Part shown: in pieces, positions 34,952 to 43,677 of the stretch | Layout: every line of letters begins with the position of its first letter | How positions within the stretch are numbered: the stretch's first letter is position 1 | Assembly: GCF_001422815.1 (NCBI RefSeq) | Contig: NZ_LMMP01000005.1 | Span: 1,143-65,142, forward strand | Direction: 5' to 3' | Source of the DNA: Methylobacterium sp. Leaf91 | GTDB lineage: Bacteria; Pseudomonadota; Alphaproteobacteria; Rhizobiales; Beijerinckiaceae | DNA: 64,000 nucleotides | Notes under the pieces: generated by a model | The model's input: only the letters and a program-made list of their open reading frames with translations | What the model was told of the DNA's origin: nothing | Database searches by the model: none | Position numbers and translations under genes: made by a program

Positions 34952-35563
34952 TCAGGCGGTCGGCAGGGCGGAGGCGGCGTCGAGCGCCCCGGCGAGGGCC
35001 TTCTCGCGGGCCTCGGGACCGAGGGCGATCCCCTCGGCGATGACGAATTCCGGGTTGGTCACGCCGATGAAGCCGAGGACGACCCGCAGATAGGTCTCGG
35101 CATGCTCCGCCGAAGCCGTCGGCGACCCCGCCCCGTAAAGGCCGCCGCGCGACACGGCGACGATGATGCGTTTCTCAGGCACGAGGCCGACGGCGCCGCT
35201 CTCGGTGTATTTGAAGGTCTGGCCGGCCACGAGGATGCGGTCGATCCAGGCCTTGAGCTGGGTCGAGATCGTGAAATTGTAGAGCGGCGCGCCGATCACC
35301 ACGATGTCGGCGGCCAGGAACTCCGCCAGCACCGCGCGGCCGAGGGCGACGTCGTTCTGGATGTCCGGCGTGTTGGTCGCATTGGGCTGATGGCCCGCGA
35401 GATAGGCGCCGGAGAGATGAGGGATCGGCGTGGCAGCCAGATCGCGATAGGTCGTCACGAGGTTCGGTGACCCTGCCTGAAGGCGGGCGACGATGGCGGC
35501 CGAGACCGCGCGGCTGACGGAATGCTCGCCCAGGATGCTGCTGTCGATGTGCAGAAGGTTCAT
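34952..35563 (-). CDS. azoR: FMN-dependent NADH-azoreductase
   Basis: The 203-residue flavodoxin-like protein begins [20 protein letters not shown] and contains [20 protein letters not shown], the AzoR FMN and quinone site, plus SRGGLYG. AzoR reduces quinones and azo compounds with NAD(P)H and protects from thiol stress. It is divergent from an HxlR regulator with 76 bp between them. The ribosome site GAGGA lies inside the candidate operator at 35572-35594, so repressor binding would block both transcription and, if in RNA, the site. The function call is firm. Confidence 0.93.
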   Translation of the reverse strand: MNLLHIDSSILGEHSVSRAVSAAIVARLQAGSPNLVTTYRDLAATPIPHLSGAYLAGHQPNATNTPDIQNDVALGRAVLAEFLAADIVVIGAPLYNFTISTQLKAWIDRILVAGQTFKYTESGAVGLVPEKRIIVAVSRGGLYGAGSPTASAEHAETYLRVVLGFIGVTNPEFVIAEGIALGPEAREKALAGALDAASALPTA

Positions 35564-35571
35564 GTTCGATC

Positions 35572-35594
35572 CTCGGTATCAGAAATATACCGAG
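35572..35594. promoter_or_regulatory. Candidate HxlR operator between azoR and hxlR
   Basis: Perfect 8-bp arms CTCGGTAT (35572-35579) and ATACCGAG (35587-35594) lie 7 bp apart in the short divergent intergenic region. TATAGAGT just beyond could be a -10 box for the HxlR gene. HxlR proteins commonly bind such palindromes. Confidence 0.65.
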
Positions 35595-35639
35595 GCGCTA
35601 TAGAGTACCGGAGCGGCGCTCGCGCAAGGAGGCACATTG

Positions 35640-36044
35640 GTGGAACCCGGTCACAGCGACGTAACCGAGGCACAGGCCTCTCACCGCCCCGGCGATTGCC
35701 GGCTGGTCGGTACGGTGCTGGCGCGCGTCGGCGACAAATGGAGCATCCTCGTGGTGATGACGCTCACGGACGGGCCCCGGCGCTTCAACGAGTTGAAGCG
35801 GATCATCGGCGGCATCTCACAGCGGATGCTCACCTTCACCCTGCGCGGCCTGGAGCGAGACGGCCTCGTTTCGCGCACGGTCACCCCGACGATCCCGCCC
35901 CGGGTGGATTACGAACTCACCGAGCTCGGCCGCTCGCTACAGGTGCCGGTCCAGGCACTCGGCTCCTGGGCCTTCGCGAACCTGCCCACGATCCAGGCCG
36001 CGCGGACCCGTTTCGATGCCGGCGGCGAGACGGACCCGGCTTGA
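35640..36044 (+). CDS. HxlR family transcriptional regulator
   Basis: The 134-residue protein is a MarR-like winged helix of the HxlR type with VLARVGDKWSILVVMTLTDG, RFNELKRIIGGISQRMLT and LERDGLVSRTV, ending in VDYELTELGRSL. The conserved Cys near residue 20 (GDCRLVG) matches the redox-sensing position of YodB and QorR-like members. GTG at 35640 has AAGGAGG seven bases upstream; TTG at 35637 is the alternative. It probably represses azoR in response to quinones or electrophiles. Confidence 0.92.
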   Translation: MEPGHSDVTEAQASHRPGDCRLVGTVLARVGDKWSILVVMTLTDGPRRFNELKRIIGGISQRMLTFTLRGLERDGLVSRTVTPTIPPRVDYELTELGRSLQVPVQALGSWAFANLPTIQAARTRFDAGGETDPA

Positions 36045-36087
36045 GACCGGGGCGTTCGACGGGCGTGACAGCGGGAAGACCGGCCGA

Positions 36088-37221
36088 TCAGGTCCAGTAG
36101 AGGACCCGCGCGAAGGGCAGTTCGCGCGCGACGGCGGCGGTGATCGTCTCCCGCATGGTCCGCATCAGATCGCGGGGATAGACGTATTTCACCGAGCCGA
36201 ACTTGGTGAGCTTGCGACTGCGCTCGTCCTCCCGCATCGGCAGGTCGGAGCCGGGATACCAGCCCTGGAGCACGTCCTTCGACCCCGGCGTGAACCGGTG
36301 CGTGATGAGCTCCACGGTGAGGTCGGGGTTGGAGACGCCGGACAGCGCCTCCGCCACCTCCCGCAGGAGCCCCTCATAGGCGTCCGGCCAATCGGGAACG
36401 GCGATGATCGGCGCGATGGTGAGCCCCACCGGATAGCCGGCGCGGGCCATGGCCCCGAGCGCCTGCAGGCGGGCGTCGAGACTGGCGGTGCCGCCCTCGT
36501 AGCGCGCGGCGGGACGCGCGTTGAGGGAGAACCGCACGCGGGTCCGGCCCCGATGGGGCAGGGCCAGAAGCGGCTCGACGGCGGCGAATTTCGTCGTGAA
36601 GCGCAATTGCACCGCCGCGTCCCAGGCACCGAAATGCGTGATCGCCGCCGAGAGCGAACCGGTCAGGTGCTCGATGCCGAGGGGGTCGGTGTAGCAGGAG
36701 GCCTCGAAGGTTGTGCCCTCCTCGACCCGGCCGGCCTGGGCCGAGGTGACGCCGCCCTTACCGAGATAAGCCGGCAGATTCCCGAGGATGGCGTCGAGAT
36801 TGGCATAGGCCCGCGTCACCGGCGGGCCGGACAGGGAGCCGGCGAGGTAGCAATACTGGCAATGGGCCGGGCAGCCCTCCGCGAGATCGAAGCGCCAGTC
36901 GGCACTGGGCGGGATCGGCAGCAGCTTCAGCTTGGTCGGGGGCGCCACCACGATGGCGAGGGTCGCCTTCGCCTCGCGATAGGCCCGGCGTGGATCCTCG
37001 TCGCGCAGTCCCGTGAGACGGTTGCTTTTCAGACGCTCCACCGGGAGACCGAGCGCCTCGGCCCGCGCCAGCATCGCGCGGCCATGGGCATGGTCCAGGG
37101 CCGCCGGCGTCACCAGGACACGGCGCGGCCTCCACAGGCGCGCGTCACGCGAAGTCCCTACCGGCCCGGCCTTCGCCGGCTCGGCCGTCAGGGGATCGCG
37201 TGTGACGTCTTCGAGGACCAT
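36088..37221 (-). CDS. SplB-like radical SAM protein
   Basis: The 377-residue protein carries a CX3CX2C iron-sulfur motif (Cys117, Cys121, Cys124 in CPAHCQYCY) followed by a TIM-barrel and resembles spore photoproduct lyase. The species group does not form spores, so the substrate is probably another nucleic-acid lesion or modified base. The N-terminal HAHGRAMLARAEALGLPVERL segment is typical of the SplB family. It is followed, on the same strand, by no linked gene; rsmD lies upstream (67 bp). The catalytic role is inferred from the family. Confidence 0.83.
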   Translation of the reverse strand: MVLEDVTRDPLTAEPAKAGPVGTSRDARLWRPRRVLVTPAALDHAHGRAMLARAEALGLPVERLKSNRLTGLRDEDPRRAYREAKATLAIVVAPPTKLKLLPIPPSADWRFDLAEGCPAHCQYCYLAGSLSGPPVTRAYANLDAILGNLPAYLGKGGVTSAQAGRVEEGTTFEASCYTDPLGIEHLTGSLSAAITHFGAWDAAVQLRFTTKFAAVEPLLALPHRGRTRVRFSLNARPAARYEGGTASLDARLQALGAMARAGYPVGLTIAPIIAVPDWPDAYEGLLREVAEALSGVSNPDLTVELITHRFTPGSKDVLQGWYPGSDLPMREDERSRKLTKFGSVKYVYPRDLMRTMRETITAAVARELPFARVLYWT

Positions 37222-37287
37222 GGCGGAGCAACGCGGCGGCGATGCCCCGGGGTTCCCGGCGCGCGCCGGGGTCGCAGGGTCGACGCG

Positions 37288-37845
37288 TCAGGCCTGGAAG
37301 CGCGCGAAGGCCAGGGCGGTGTCTCCGTAGATCCGTCGTTCGAGCTCGGTGAAGCCCGGCGGCAGCGCGACGTTGGCGCCGGCGGCCTCCTCCACCACCA
37401 CGAGGGCGCCGGGGGCGAGCCACCCGCCATGGGACGCGCTGGCGAGAGCGGCCGGCGCGAGGTCCCTGTTGTAGGGGGGATCGCAGAAGACGAGGGTGAA
37501 GGTCCCGCTGGTGCCGGCCGGGCCGAGCTTGGTCGCATCGCGGCGGAACAGCCGCGTCTTGCCGGCACAGCCCAACGCATCGATGTTCTCGCGGATCAGA
37601 CCGCGCGCTTCCGCCCCCTCGTCCACCAGGAGCGCGTAGCTCGCCTCGCGGGACAGGGCCTCGAAGCTCAGCGCCCCGGTTCCGGCGAAGAGATCGAGAA
37701 CCCGCGCGCCCGCCACCGCGTCGTCATAGGCATGGGCGAGAACGTTGAAGAGCGCCTCGCGCAGGCGATCCGAGGTTGGCCGGATCGCGTCCGATTTCGG
37801 GGTGGCGAGGCGGCGTCCACGCAGGTCGCCGCCGACGATCCTCAC
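37288..37845 (-). CDS. rsmD: 16S rRNA (guanine966-N2)-methyltransferase RsmD
   Basis: The 185-residue protein begins MRIVGGDLRGRRLATP, has SAM-binding motif I DLFAGTGALSFEALSR (51-66) and catalytic motif DPPY (122-125). It methylates G966 of 16S rRNA in assembled 30S subunits. Its ATG overlaps the stop of the rluB-like gene by 4 bp, so two rRNA-modification enzymes are co-translated. Confidence 0.95.
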   Translation of the reverse strand: MRIVGGDLRGRRLATPKSDAIRPTSDRLREALFNVLAHAYDDAVAGARVLDLFAGTGALSFEALSREASYALLVDEGAEARGLIRENIDALGCAGKTRLFRRDATKLGPAGTSGTFTLVFCDPPYNRDLAPAALASASHGGWLAPGALVVVEEAAGANVALPPGFTELERRIYGDTALAFARFQA

Positions 37846-40049
37846 CGCGAGCCGCCACGGGGCGGACGTCCGCCCCCGCCACCGGGCTTACCGCCCGCGC
37901 CGCCGCCGCGATTGCCGAAACCGCCGGGCTTGGCCGAACCGCCGGGACGGGACGAGCCGCCCGCCTTGAACCCGCCCGGCCTTCCGGCCCCGGCGGGTTT
38001 GCCCGATCCGCCGGGCTTGCCGAACCCACCGGGCTTTCCGCCCGGGCGGAAGCCGCCACGATCGGCGCCGGAGCGTTCGGCGCCGATGTCACGGTCGCCG
38101 CCCTGGCGGTCGTCGGAGCGGCCCTTGAAGCCCGCTCCCTTGAAGCCGCCCGGCTTGAACCCACCCGGCCGGCCGCCACCGGGACGATCGTCCCCGCCAC
38201 GATTGAAGGCCGGCTTCTCGCTGCGGAATCCCGCCGGCCTGTCCCCGCGCGGCTCGCCGCGATTGAAGGCCGGGCGTTCCGCGCGGTCGTTGAAGCCGCC
38301 GCCATCGCGAGGCTTGAAGCTGCGGGGGCGCTCGTCGCCGCCACGCGGCGGACCGCGCCGCTCGGCACCGTCCTGCCGTCCGAACCCGCCGCTGCGCGGA
38401 GCATCGTCCCGGCGCGGGGGTCTGGAATCGCTTCGCGGAGGCCTTGCATCGCTGCGCGGGGGCCTGGAATCTCCGTCGAACCGGCGCTGCGGCGGCCGCG
38501 CATCGGCCTCCTCGCGGCGGGCCGCCTTGGCATCGGATTGGCGCAGCGTCCGGACCGGACGCTCGGCGGCGCCCGTCTCGTCACGCCGTGCACCGCGATC
38601 ACGCCGATGCGGCTCGGGAGCCGGCTCCTGCGGGCTCGCCTTCAGGCGCTCCACCAGGACACGGCGCTCGCCGGTGTTGATCGCGCCCACGCGCTCCCGG
38701 CCGCGAGCGGCGGATGCCTCACGCTCCGCCTTGGGATCGGCGCCACGGCGGGGGATCTTGACCCGGCGCGGGCCGTCCTCCTGCGGTGCGGCCTCGTCCG
38801 CGCGCCAGACCGAGCGCCGGGGGCCGGCACTGTTGCCGCCGGTGGGGACCCGTGCGGGTTCGGCGGGCTTGCGCAGGGGGCGGTCGCCGCCGCGATCACG
38901 GTCACCGCCGCGCTCATAACCGCGCGGGGCGTCGTCATAGCTGCGCCCGGCGCTTCGCGCCGCGGCCGCCGAGGCGCTGCGGGCGGGCTGTTTCGCCTGC
39001 TGCTGCGCGGCTTTCGGCGAGCCGAACGGGGCGATGGGCTCACGGTTGGGGCTGGTGAAATCGACGCCGGCCTGATCGGCGAGGGTCGGGCCCAGCTGCT
39101 CCTTGAGCACCTTGGTGCGAATCTCTTCCACCAGTCCGACTTCGAGGTCGCCGAGCTGGAACGGGCCGAAGGACAGGCGGATCAGCCGGTTCACGGCCAG
39201 ACCCAGATGTTCGAGGATGCGCTTGACCTCGCGGTTCTTGCCCTCGCGCAGGCCCAGCGTCAGCCAGAGGTTGTCGCCCGAGGACCGGTCGAGGACCGCG
39301 TCCACCGGGCCGTAATCCATGCCGTCGATGGTGACGCCCTTGCGCAGCTTGTCGAGCTCGGCCTGATTCGTGTCGCCATGCGCGCGGACGCGGTAGCGCC
39401 GCAGCCATCCGGTATCGGGATGGGCGATCACCTTGGCGAGGCCGCCATCGTTGGTGAGAAGCAGCAGGCCTTCGGTGTTGATATCGAGGCGGCCGATGGC
39501 GACCACGCGCGGCAGGTCCTCGGGCAGGGCCTCGAAAACGGTCTGGCGTCCTTCCGGATCGCGCGCCGTGGTCACGAGGCCCCGCGGCTTGTGATAGATC
39601 CACAACCGGGTCCGCTCGCGGGCGGGCAGGGGCTCGCCGTCGACAGTGATCTCGTCGGCATCCGTCACGTTGATCGCGGGCGAGGTCAGCACCTTGCCGT
39701 TGAGGGTGACGCGGCCCTCGGCGATCATCGCCTCGACGTCGCGGCGGGAGGCGATGCCGGCGCGCGCGATGGCCTTGGCGATACGGTCGCCCTCGGGCGT
39801 CGCCGAATCGGAATCACCGGCGGCATCGTCCCCGGCCTTGGCCGCAGGCCTCGGCAGGGCGGCCTTGCGGCGCAGGGGAGCGTCTCCTCCCCTGGCGGGC
39901 GCGGCGGCCCGGCGGGGCTTCGGCTGCTCCTCGGCAGAGGGGCCGGGCACGCCCGCATCGGTCGCCGGGGTCCAGGCTTCGCCGGAAACGCTGTTGGTCT
40001 CGGGCGCGTCCTCGGACCCGCCCGTCTGTTCGTCTGTCTTGTCGCTCAT
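37842..40049 (-). CDS. RluB-family 23S rRNA pseudouridine synthase with long Arg/Gly-rich tail
   Basis: The 735-residue protein has an acidic, Ala/Pro-rich lead (1-80), an S4 RNA-binding domain (about 87-145), and an RsuA/RluB-type synthase domain (about 148-335) with catalytic Asp189 in GRLDINTEGLLLLTND. The remaining 400 residues are basic and disordered, full of RPP, GGFK and RGG-like runs. RluB modifies U2605 of 23S rRNA; the tail may bind rRNA or other RNA. Such tails are seen in other alphaproteobacterial homologues. The start was set at the ATG before SDKTDEQTGG. It is the first gene of an operon with rsmD. Confidence 0.9.
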   Translation of the reverse strand: MSDKTDEQTGGSEDAPETNSVSGEAWTPATDAGVPGPSAEEQPKPRRAAAPARGGDAPLRRKAALPRPAAKAGDDAAGDSDSATPEGDRIAKAIARAGIASRRDVEAMIAEGRVTLNGKVLTSPAINVTDADEITVDGEPLPARERTRLWIYHKPRGLVTTARDPEGRQTVFEALPEDLPRVVAIGRLDINTEGLLLLTNDGGLAKVIAHPDTGWLRRYRVRAHGDTNQAELDKLRKGVTIDGMDYGPVDAVLDRSSGDNLWLTLGLREGKNREVKRILEHLGLAVNRLIRLSFGPFQLGDLEVGLVEEIRTKVLKEQLGPTLADQAGVDFTSPNREPIAPFGSPKAAQQQAKQPARSASAAAARSAGRSYDDAPRGYERGGDRDRGGDRPLRKPAEPARVPTGGNSAGPRRSVWRADEAAPQEDGPRRVKIPRRGADPKAEREASAARGRERVGAINTGERRVLVERLKASPQEPAPEPHRRDRGARRDETGAAERPVRTLRQSDAKAARREEADARPPQRRFDGDSRPPRSDARPPRSDSRPPRRDDAPRSGGFGRQDGAERRGPPRGGDERPRSFKPRDGGGFNDRAERPAFNRGEPRGDRPAGFRSEKPAFNRGGDDRPGGGRPGGFKPGGFKGAGFKGRSDDRQGGDRDIGAERSGADRGGFRPGGKPGGFGKPGGSGKPAGAGRPGGFKAGGSSRPGGSAKPGGFGNRGGGAGGKPGGGGGRPPRGGSR

Positions 40050-40141
40050 CCGAGCCCCATAACAGAGCGGAGGCAAGGTTGCGAGCGATTGCGCGTGGGG
40101 CGGCCTGCCCCTCGCGCAAGGGGGCATTGCGGCCGATCACG

Positions 40142-40166
40142 AAAAAGGCAGCCTTTCGGCTGCCTT
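40142..40166 (-). terminator. Rho-independent terminator of the second CsbD gene
   Basis: Nine-base arms (40145-40153, 40158-40166, core AAGGCAGCC) enclose a 4-base loop. On the minus strand the stem runs into a T-run (A-run at 40142-40146 on the plus strand). It follows the CsbD stop by about 33 bp. Confidence 0.8.
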
Positions 40167-40199
40167 CGTTCCTCATCCAGTCGGGCTGGATGCCGAGGT

Positions 40200-40403
40200 T
40201 CAGAGCTTGCTCTTCACCGTGTCGGCAGCGTTCTTGACGCCGTCCTTGGCGTCGCCGACGGTCTTCTGGGCATCGCCCTTCAATTCCTGGGCCTTGCCTT
40301 CGGCCTTAAGCTTGTCGTTGTCCGTGGCATTGCCGATGCCCTGCTTCACGTTACCGACCGCCTCGTTGGCGAGCCCCTTGATCTTGTCAGTGGTGCTGCT
40401 CAT
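40200..40403 (-). CDS. CsbD family stress-response protein (second copy)
   Basis: This 67-residue protein is a close paralogue of the CsbD protein at 275-478: the first 20 residues differ at two positions, and the rest keeps the [20 protein letters not shown] core. A GGAGCAGACG ribosome site precedes the ATG. It ends in its own terminator, so it is probably a single-gene stress unit. The intervening 40 kb suggests dispersed duplication rather than a tandem copy. Confidence 0.93.
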   Translation of the reverse strand: MSSTTDKIKGLANEAVGNVKQGIGNATDNDKLKAEGKAQELKGDAQKTVGDAKDGVKNAADTVKSKL

Positions 40404-40546
40404 CGTCTGCTCCTGATAAGATCCTGCGGCCTTGGCCGCGTTGGAGATGAAACGGCTCAGCCTCAGCGATGTTCCTGCCGAGCCGGATCACAGGATCTCG
40501 ACCGCTTCCTTCTTTCAACGAATACAAAGGCTTGGGCTCGACGATC

Positions 40547-41020
40547 GTGACTGCGCCCATTTCCTCGAAGGCCGCGACCGACCCGTTGAGCCTCGCTTTC
40601 GACGCCGCCCGCCGCGCGGCCGGGGAGGGCGAAGTGCCGGTCGGCGCCGTGATCGTGCGGGACGGCCTCGTCCTCAGCGTTGCCCACAATCGCCCACGGG
40701 CGCTTCGCGATCCCACCGCCCATGCGGAGATCCTGGCGATCCGCGCCGCCTGCGCCGCCATCGACGACGAGCGCCTCATCGGCTGCGACCTCTACGTCAC
40801 CCTGGAGCCCTGCCCGATGTGTGCGGGCGCCATCTCGTTCGCGCGCATCCGACGGGTCTATTTCGCGGCCCTCGACCCGAAGGGCGGCGGGGTCGAGCAC
40901 GGGCCACGGGTCTTCAACCAGCCCACCTGCCACCACGCGCCGGACGTCTATGGCGGCTTGCGCGAGGCGGAGGCCGCCACGCTCCTGCGCGACTTCTTTC
41001 GCGACAGGCGGGAGGGCTGA
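40547..41020 (+). CDS. tadA: tRNA(adenine34) deaminase TadA
   Basis: The protein of about 157 residues has the zinc deaminase motifs TAHAEILAI (His and catalytic Glu) and PCPMCAGAI, with VPVGAVIVRDG before them, the pattern of TadA. It converts A34 to inosine in tRNA-Arg(ACG) and is essential in most bacteria. The start is uncertain: GTG at 40547 gives the normal length, while an ATG at 40469 adds 26 atypical residues. The gene is transcribed away from the second CsbD gene. Confidence 0.9.
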   Translation: MTAPISSKAATDPLSLAFDAARRAAGEGEVPVGAVIVRDGLVLSVAHNRPRALRDPTAHAEILAIRAACAAIDDERLIGCDLYVTLEPCPMCAGAISFARIRRVYFAALDPKGGGVEHGPRVFNQPTCHHAPDVYGGLREAEAATLLRDFFRDRREG

Positions 41021-41084
41021 CGCGAGACGCCTTGCCCATCGTACAAACGGCGGCCATCCGAATCTTGCGTCCCGGAGATACCCC

Positions 41085-41786
41085 ATGATCGCGACCTATC
41101 GGCGTGCCCTCATCGTCGGGGCCGGAGAGGGCCTGAGCGCCTCGCTGGCCCGGCGTTTCGCCCGTGAAGGCCTGCGGGTCGGCTTCGCCTCGCGCAACGT
41201 CGGGAAACTCGAAGGGCTGGCGGCCGAGACCGGCGCCGCCGTGCATTCCTGTGATGCCGCCGATCCGGCCGAGGTGGAAGCCCTGTTCGCCCGGATGGAG
41301 CCGGCGCTCGGGGGGCCGCCCGACGTGGTGGTCTACAATGCCAGCGGTCGCTTGCGCGGCCCCATCGCCGATCTCGACCCGGACGCGGTGCGTCAGTCCG
41401 TGATGGTCTCGGCCTTCGGCGGCTTCCTCGTCGCCCAGGCCGCCGCGCGACGCATGCTACCGGGGCGACACGGCGCGATCCTGCTCACCGGAGCCTCGGC
41501 CAGCGTGAAGGGCCATGCCGAGTCCTCCGCCTTCGCCATGGGCAAGTTCGCCCTGCGCGGCCTGTCGCAGAGCCTGGCGCGCGAACTCCAGCCGAAGGGC
41601 ATCCATGTCGCCCATTTCGTCATCGACGGCGGGATCCGCAGCGTCTCCCGCCCGGAGCCGGCCGAGGCTCCCGACAGCCTGCTCGACCCCGATGCCATCG
41701 CCTCGGCCTATTGGGACGTCCTGCGCCAGGACCGCAGCGCCTGGACCTCCGAGATCGCGCTGCGCCCCTGGGTCGAGCGGTTCTGA
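41085..41786 (+). CDS. SDR-family protein lacking the catalytic Tyr
   Basis: The 233-residue Rossmann protein has the family fold (GAGEGLSASLARRFAREG, NASG) and the active-site loop TGASAS. The YxxxK dyad, however, reads F150-x-x-x-K154 (FAMGK). A branch of SDRs (SDR_c10-like in domain databases) is known with Phe in place of Tyr, so this is a family trait rather than a fresh mutation; catalysis, if any, must differ. It starts after a GGAGATACCCC ribosome site, 64 bp after tadA. Confidence 0.87.
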   Translation: MIATYRRALIVGAGEGLSASLARRFAREGLRVGFASRNVGKLEGLAAETGAAVHSCDAADPAEVEALFARMEPALGGPPDVVVYNASGRLRGPIADLDPDAVRQSVMVSAFGGFLVAQAAARRMLPGRHGAILLTGASASVKGHAESSAFAMGKFALRGLSQSLARELQPKGIHVAHFVIDGGIRSVSRPEPAEAPDSLLDPDAIASAYWDVLRQDRSAWTSEIALRPWVERF

Positions 41787-41819
41787 GGCACTTGGGAGCG
41801 CCTCGGAACCGGCCGGCGA

Positions 41820-43298
41820 TCAGGCCGCCGCCAACGGCTTCGAGACATCCTCCAGGGACTTGCCCTCGGCGGCCGTGCCCCAGACCCCGCCGACGATGGC
41901 GGCGATCAGCATGAGAGCGGCACCGATGCCGTAGCCGATCAGCACGTTGTCGCGGGACCCCGTCTCGACCAGGGCGCCGAACAGGAGCGGGCCGGAGACG
42001 CCGCCGATGCCTGTGCCAAGCGCGTAGAACACCGCGATGGCGAGCGCCCGGATTTCCAGCGGGAAAGTCTCGGCGACGGTGAGATAGGCGGCGCTCGCGG
42101 CGGCGGAGGCGAAGAAGAACACCACCATCCAGGCCGCCGTCTGGCCCACGGGGCCGAACACCTCGATCTTGAACAGGTAGCCGGTGATGGCGAGCAGGAC
42201 CGCCGAAATACCGTAGGTGAAGGCGATCATCTGGCGACGGCCGATCGTGTCGAACAGCCGGCCGAGCAGCAGCGGCCCGAGGAACGAGCCCAGCGCGAAG
42301 GGCAGCAGGTACCAGCCGACATGGTCCCCCGGCACCCCGTAGAAGCGCTGGAGCACGAGGGCGTAGGTGAAGAACAGCGCGTTGTAGAAGAAGGCCTGCG
42401 CGATCATCAGGGCGAGGCCCACCAGGGTCTGCTTGCGGTAGCCGACCAGCATGGTGCCGAAGACTTCCTTCAGCGGCGTGTGGCTGCGCGTCCTCAGCTT
42501 CATCCGCTTCGATTCGTCCACCGGCGGCAGAGTGATGCCCTCGTCGATGAAGCGTTTCTCGATGCTGGTGACGACCCGGTCCGCCTCGGCGACGTAGCCG
42601 TGGGTGGCGAGCCAGCGCGGGCTCTCGGGGATCCATGTCCGCAGCAGCAGGATCACGAGGCCGATACCGCCGCCGACGAAGAAGGCGATGCGCCAGCCCC
42701 AGGCCGGGTCGATCATGCCGGGGCGCAAAACCGCGATGGAGAGGAAGGAGCCCAAGGCCGCCCCGATCCAGAACGAACCGTTGATGACGAGGTCGGTCCA
42801 GCCGCGCACGCGGGCCGGGACGAGTTCCTGGATGGTGGAGTTGATGGCGGTGTATTCGCCGCCGATGCCCGCGCCGGTGAGGAACCGGAAGATACAGAAG
42901 CTGTAGATGTCCCAGGACAGGCCGGTGGCCGCGGTAGCGGCGAGGTACAGAGCCAGCGTGATGAAGAACAGCTTCTTGCGGCCGATCCGGTCGGTGAGCC
43001 AGCCGAAGCCCAGGGCCCCGACGACGGCACCGACGAGATAGGAACTCGCCGCCAGACCGATATCGAACTCGGTGAAGCTCATGGGCTCGGCCCGCAGGGC
43101 GCCCACGAGCGAGCCCGCCAGGGTGACTTCGAGGCCGTCGAGCACCCAGGTGATGCCGAGCGCCACGATGACGAGAACGTGGAAGCGTCCCCAGGGCAAA
43201 CGGTCGAGACGAGCGGAAATATCGGTATCGATCACCGTGCCCATCGGAACCCGCTCGGGCGCGGGAGAGCCCGACTTTGCTTCGACCATACTCGTCAT
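41820..43298 (-). CDS. MFS transporter (sugar/organic-acid porter type)
   Basis: The 492-residue protein has twelve hydrophobic spans and the MFS loop motifs GWLTDRIGRKK between spans 2 and 3 and RLFDTIGRRQ in the second half, with PESPRWLATHG typical of the sugar porter/metabolite symporter group. A central loop of about 60 residues separates the halves. Substrate unknown. The start was set at the ATG before TSMVEAKSG; longer starts exist. It meets the SDR gene tail to tail. Confidence 0.9.
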   Translation of the reverse strand: MTSMVEAKSGSPAPERVPMGTVIDTDISARLDRLPWGRFHVLVIVALGITWVLDGLEVTLAGSLVGALRAEPMSFTEFDIGLAASSYLVGAVVGALGFGWLTDRIGRKKLFFITLALYLAATAATGLSWDIYSFCIFRFLTGAGIGGEYTAINSTIQELVPARVRGWTDLVINGSFWIGAALGSFLSIAVLRPGMIDPAWGWRIAFFVGGGIGLVILLLRTWIPESPRWLATHGYVAEADRVVTSIEKRFIDEGITLPPVDESKRMKLRTRSHTPLKEVFGTMLVGYRKQTLVGLALMIAQAFFYNALFFTYALVLQRFYGVPGDHVGWYLLPFALGSFLGPLLLGRLFDTIGRRQMIAFTYGISAVLLAITGYLFKIEVFGPVGQTAAWMVVFFFASAAASAAYLTVAETFPLEIRALAIAVFYALGTGIGGVSGPLLFGALVETGSRDNVLIGYGIGAALMLIAAIVGGVWGTAAEGKSLEDVSKPLAAA

Positions 43299-43422
43299 CG
43301 ACGCCTCGTTAACCACCGGATACGATTGCTGTTGGCAATGAACGGCCAAGCGTCGCGGTTCCGTCGGCGTCTTTACCTGTTCACGCTTCACTCACGGTAC
43401 TCGTCTCCGGGTGCCGCCTCCG

Positions 43423-43677
43423 ATGTATTCCCGCCTCCTCTCCGTCATTCTCGCCACCACGGCCCTTACGGCCGTCGCGATCGTGCCGACGTCCCTACGC
43501 GCCACGGAGATCTCGCGCAGCCAACCGAGCGGCGCCGAGCGCTGGCGCCTTCGCCCCGCCGACGTGACGATGACGGGAAGCACCGGCACGGTGGCGAAGG
43601 ATCGCCCGGCGGCCGACATCCCGGCGGAACGGCGTGCCGTGCGGGTGGTCTATCCCGGGCTCCTGCCTGCCCAATGA
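43423..43677 (+). CDS. Small secreted hypothetical protein (84 aa)
   Basis: The product has a signal peptide (MYSRLLSVILATTALTAVA), cleavage near LRATE. A short polar mature part follows (WRLRPADVTMTGSTGTVAKD) ending VVYPGLLPAQ. No family recognised. It lies divergent from the MFS gene. A GTG start 12 bp upstream is possible. Confidence 0.55.
   Translation: MYSRLLSVILATTALTAVAIVPTSLRATEISRSQPSGAERWRLRPADVTMTGSTGTVAKDRPAADIPAERRAVRVVYPGLLPAQ

Noticed and set aside
36016..38919. 967-codon open frame on the plus strand
   Set aside because: It runs antisense through the splB-like, rsmD and rluB genes. The long frame follows from high GC, and its protein is Arg/Pro/Gly-rich without domains, while the minus strand encodes clear families.
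37776..40550. 924-codon plus-strand open frame
   Set aside because: Antisense to rluB and the second CsbD gene, with no domain; rluB has a conserved catalytic motif.
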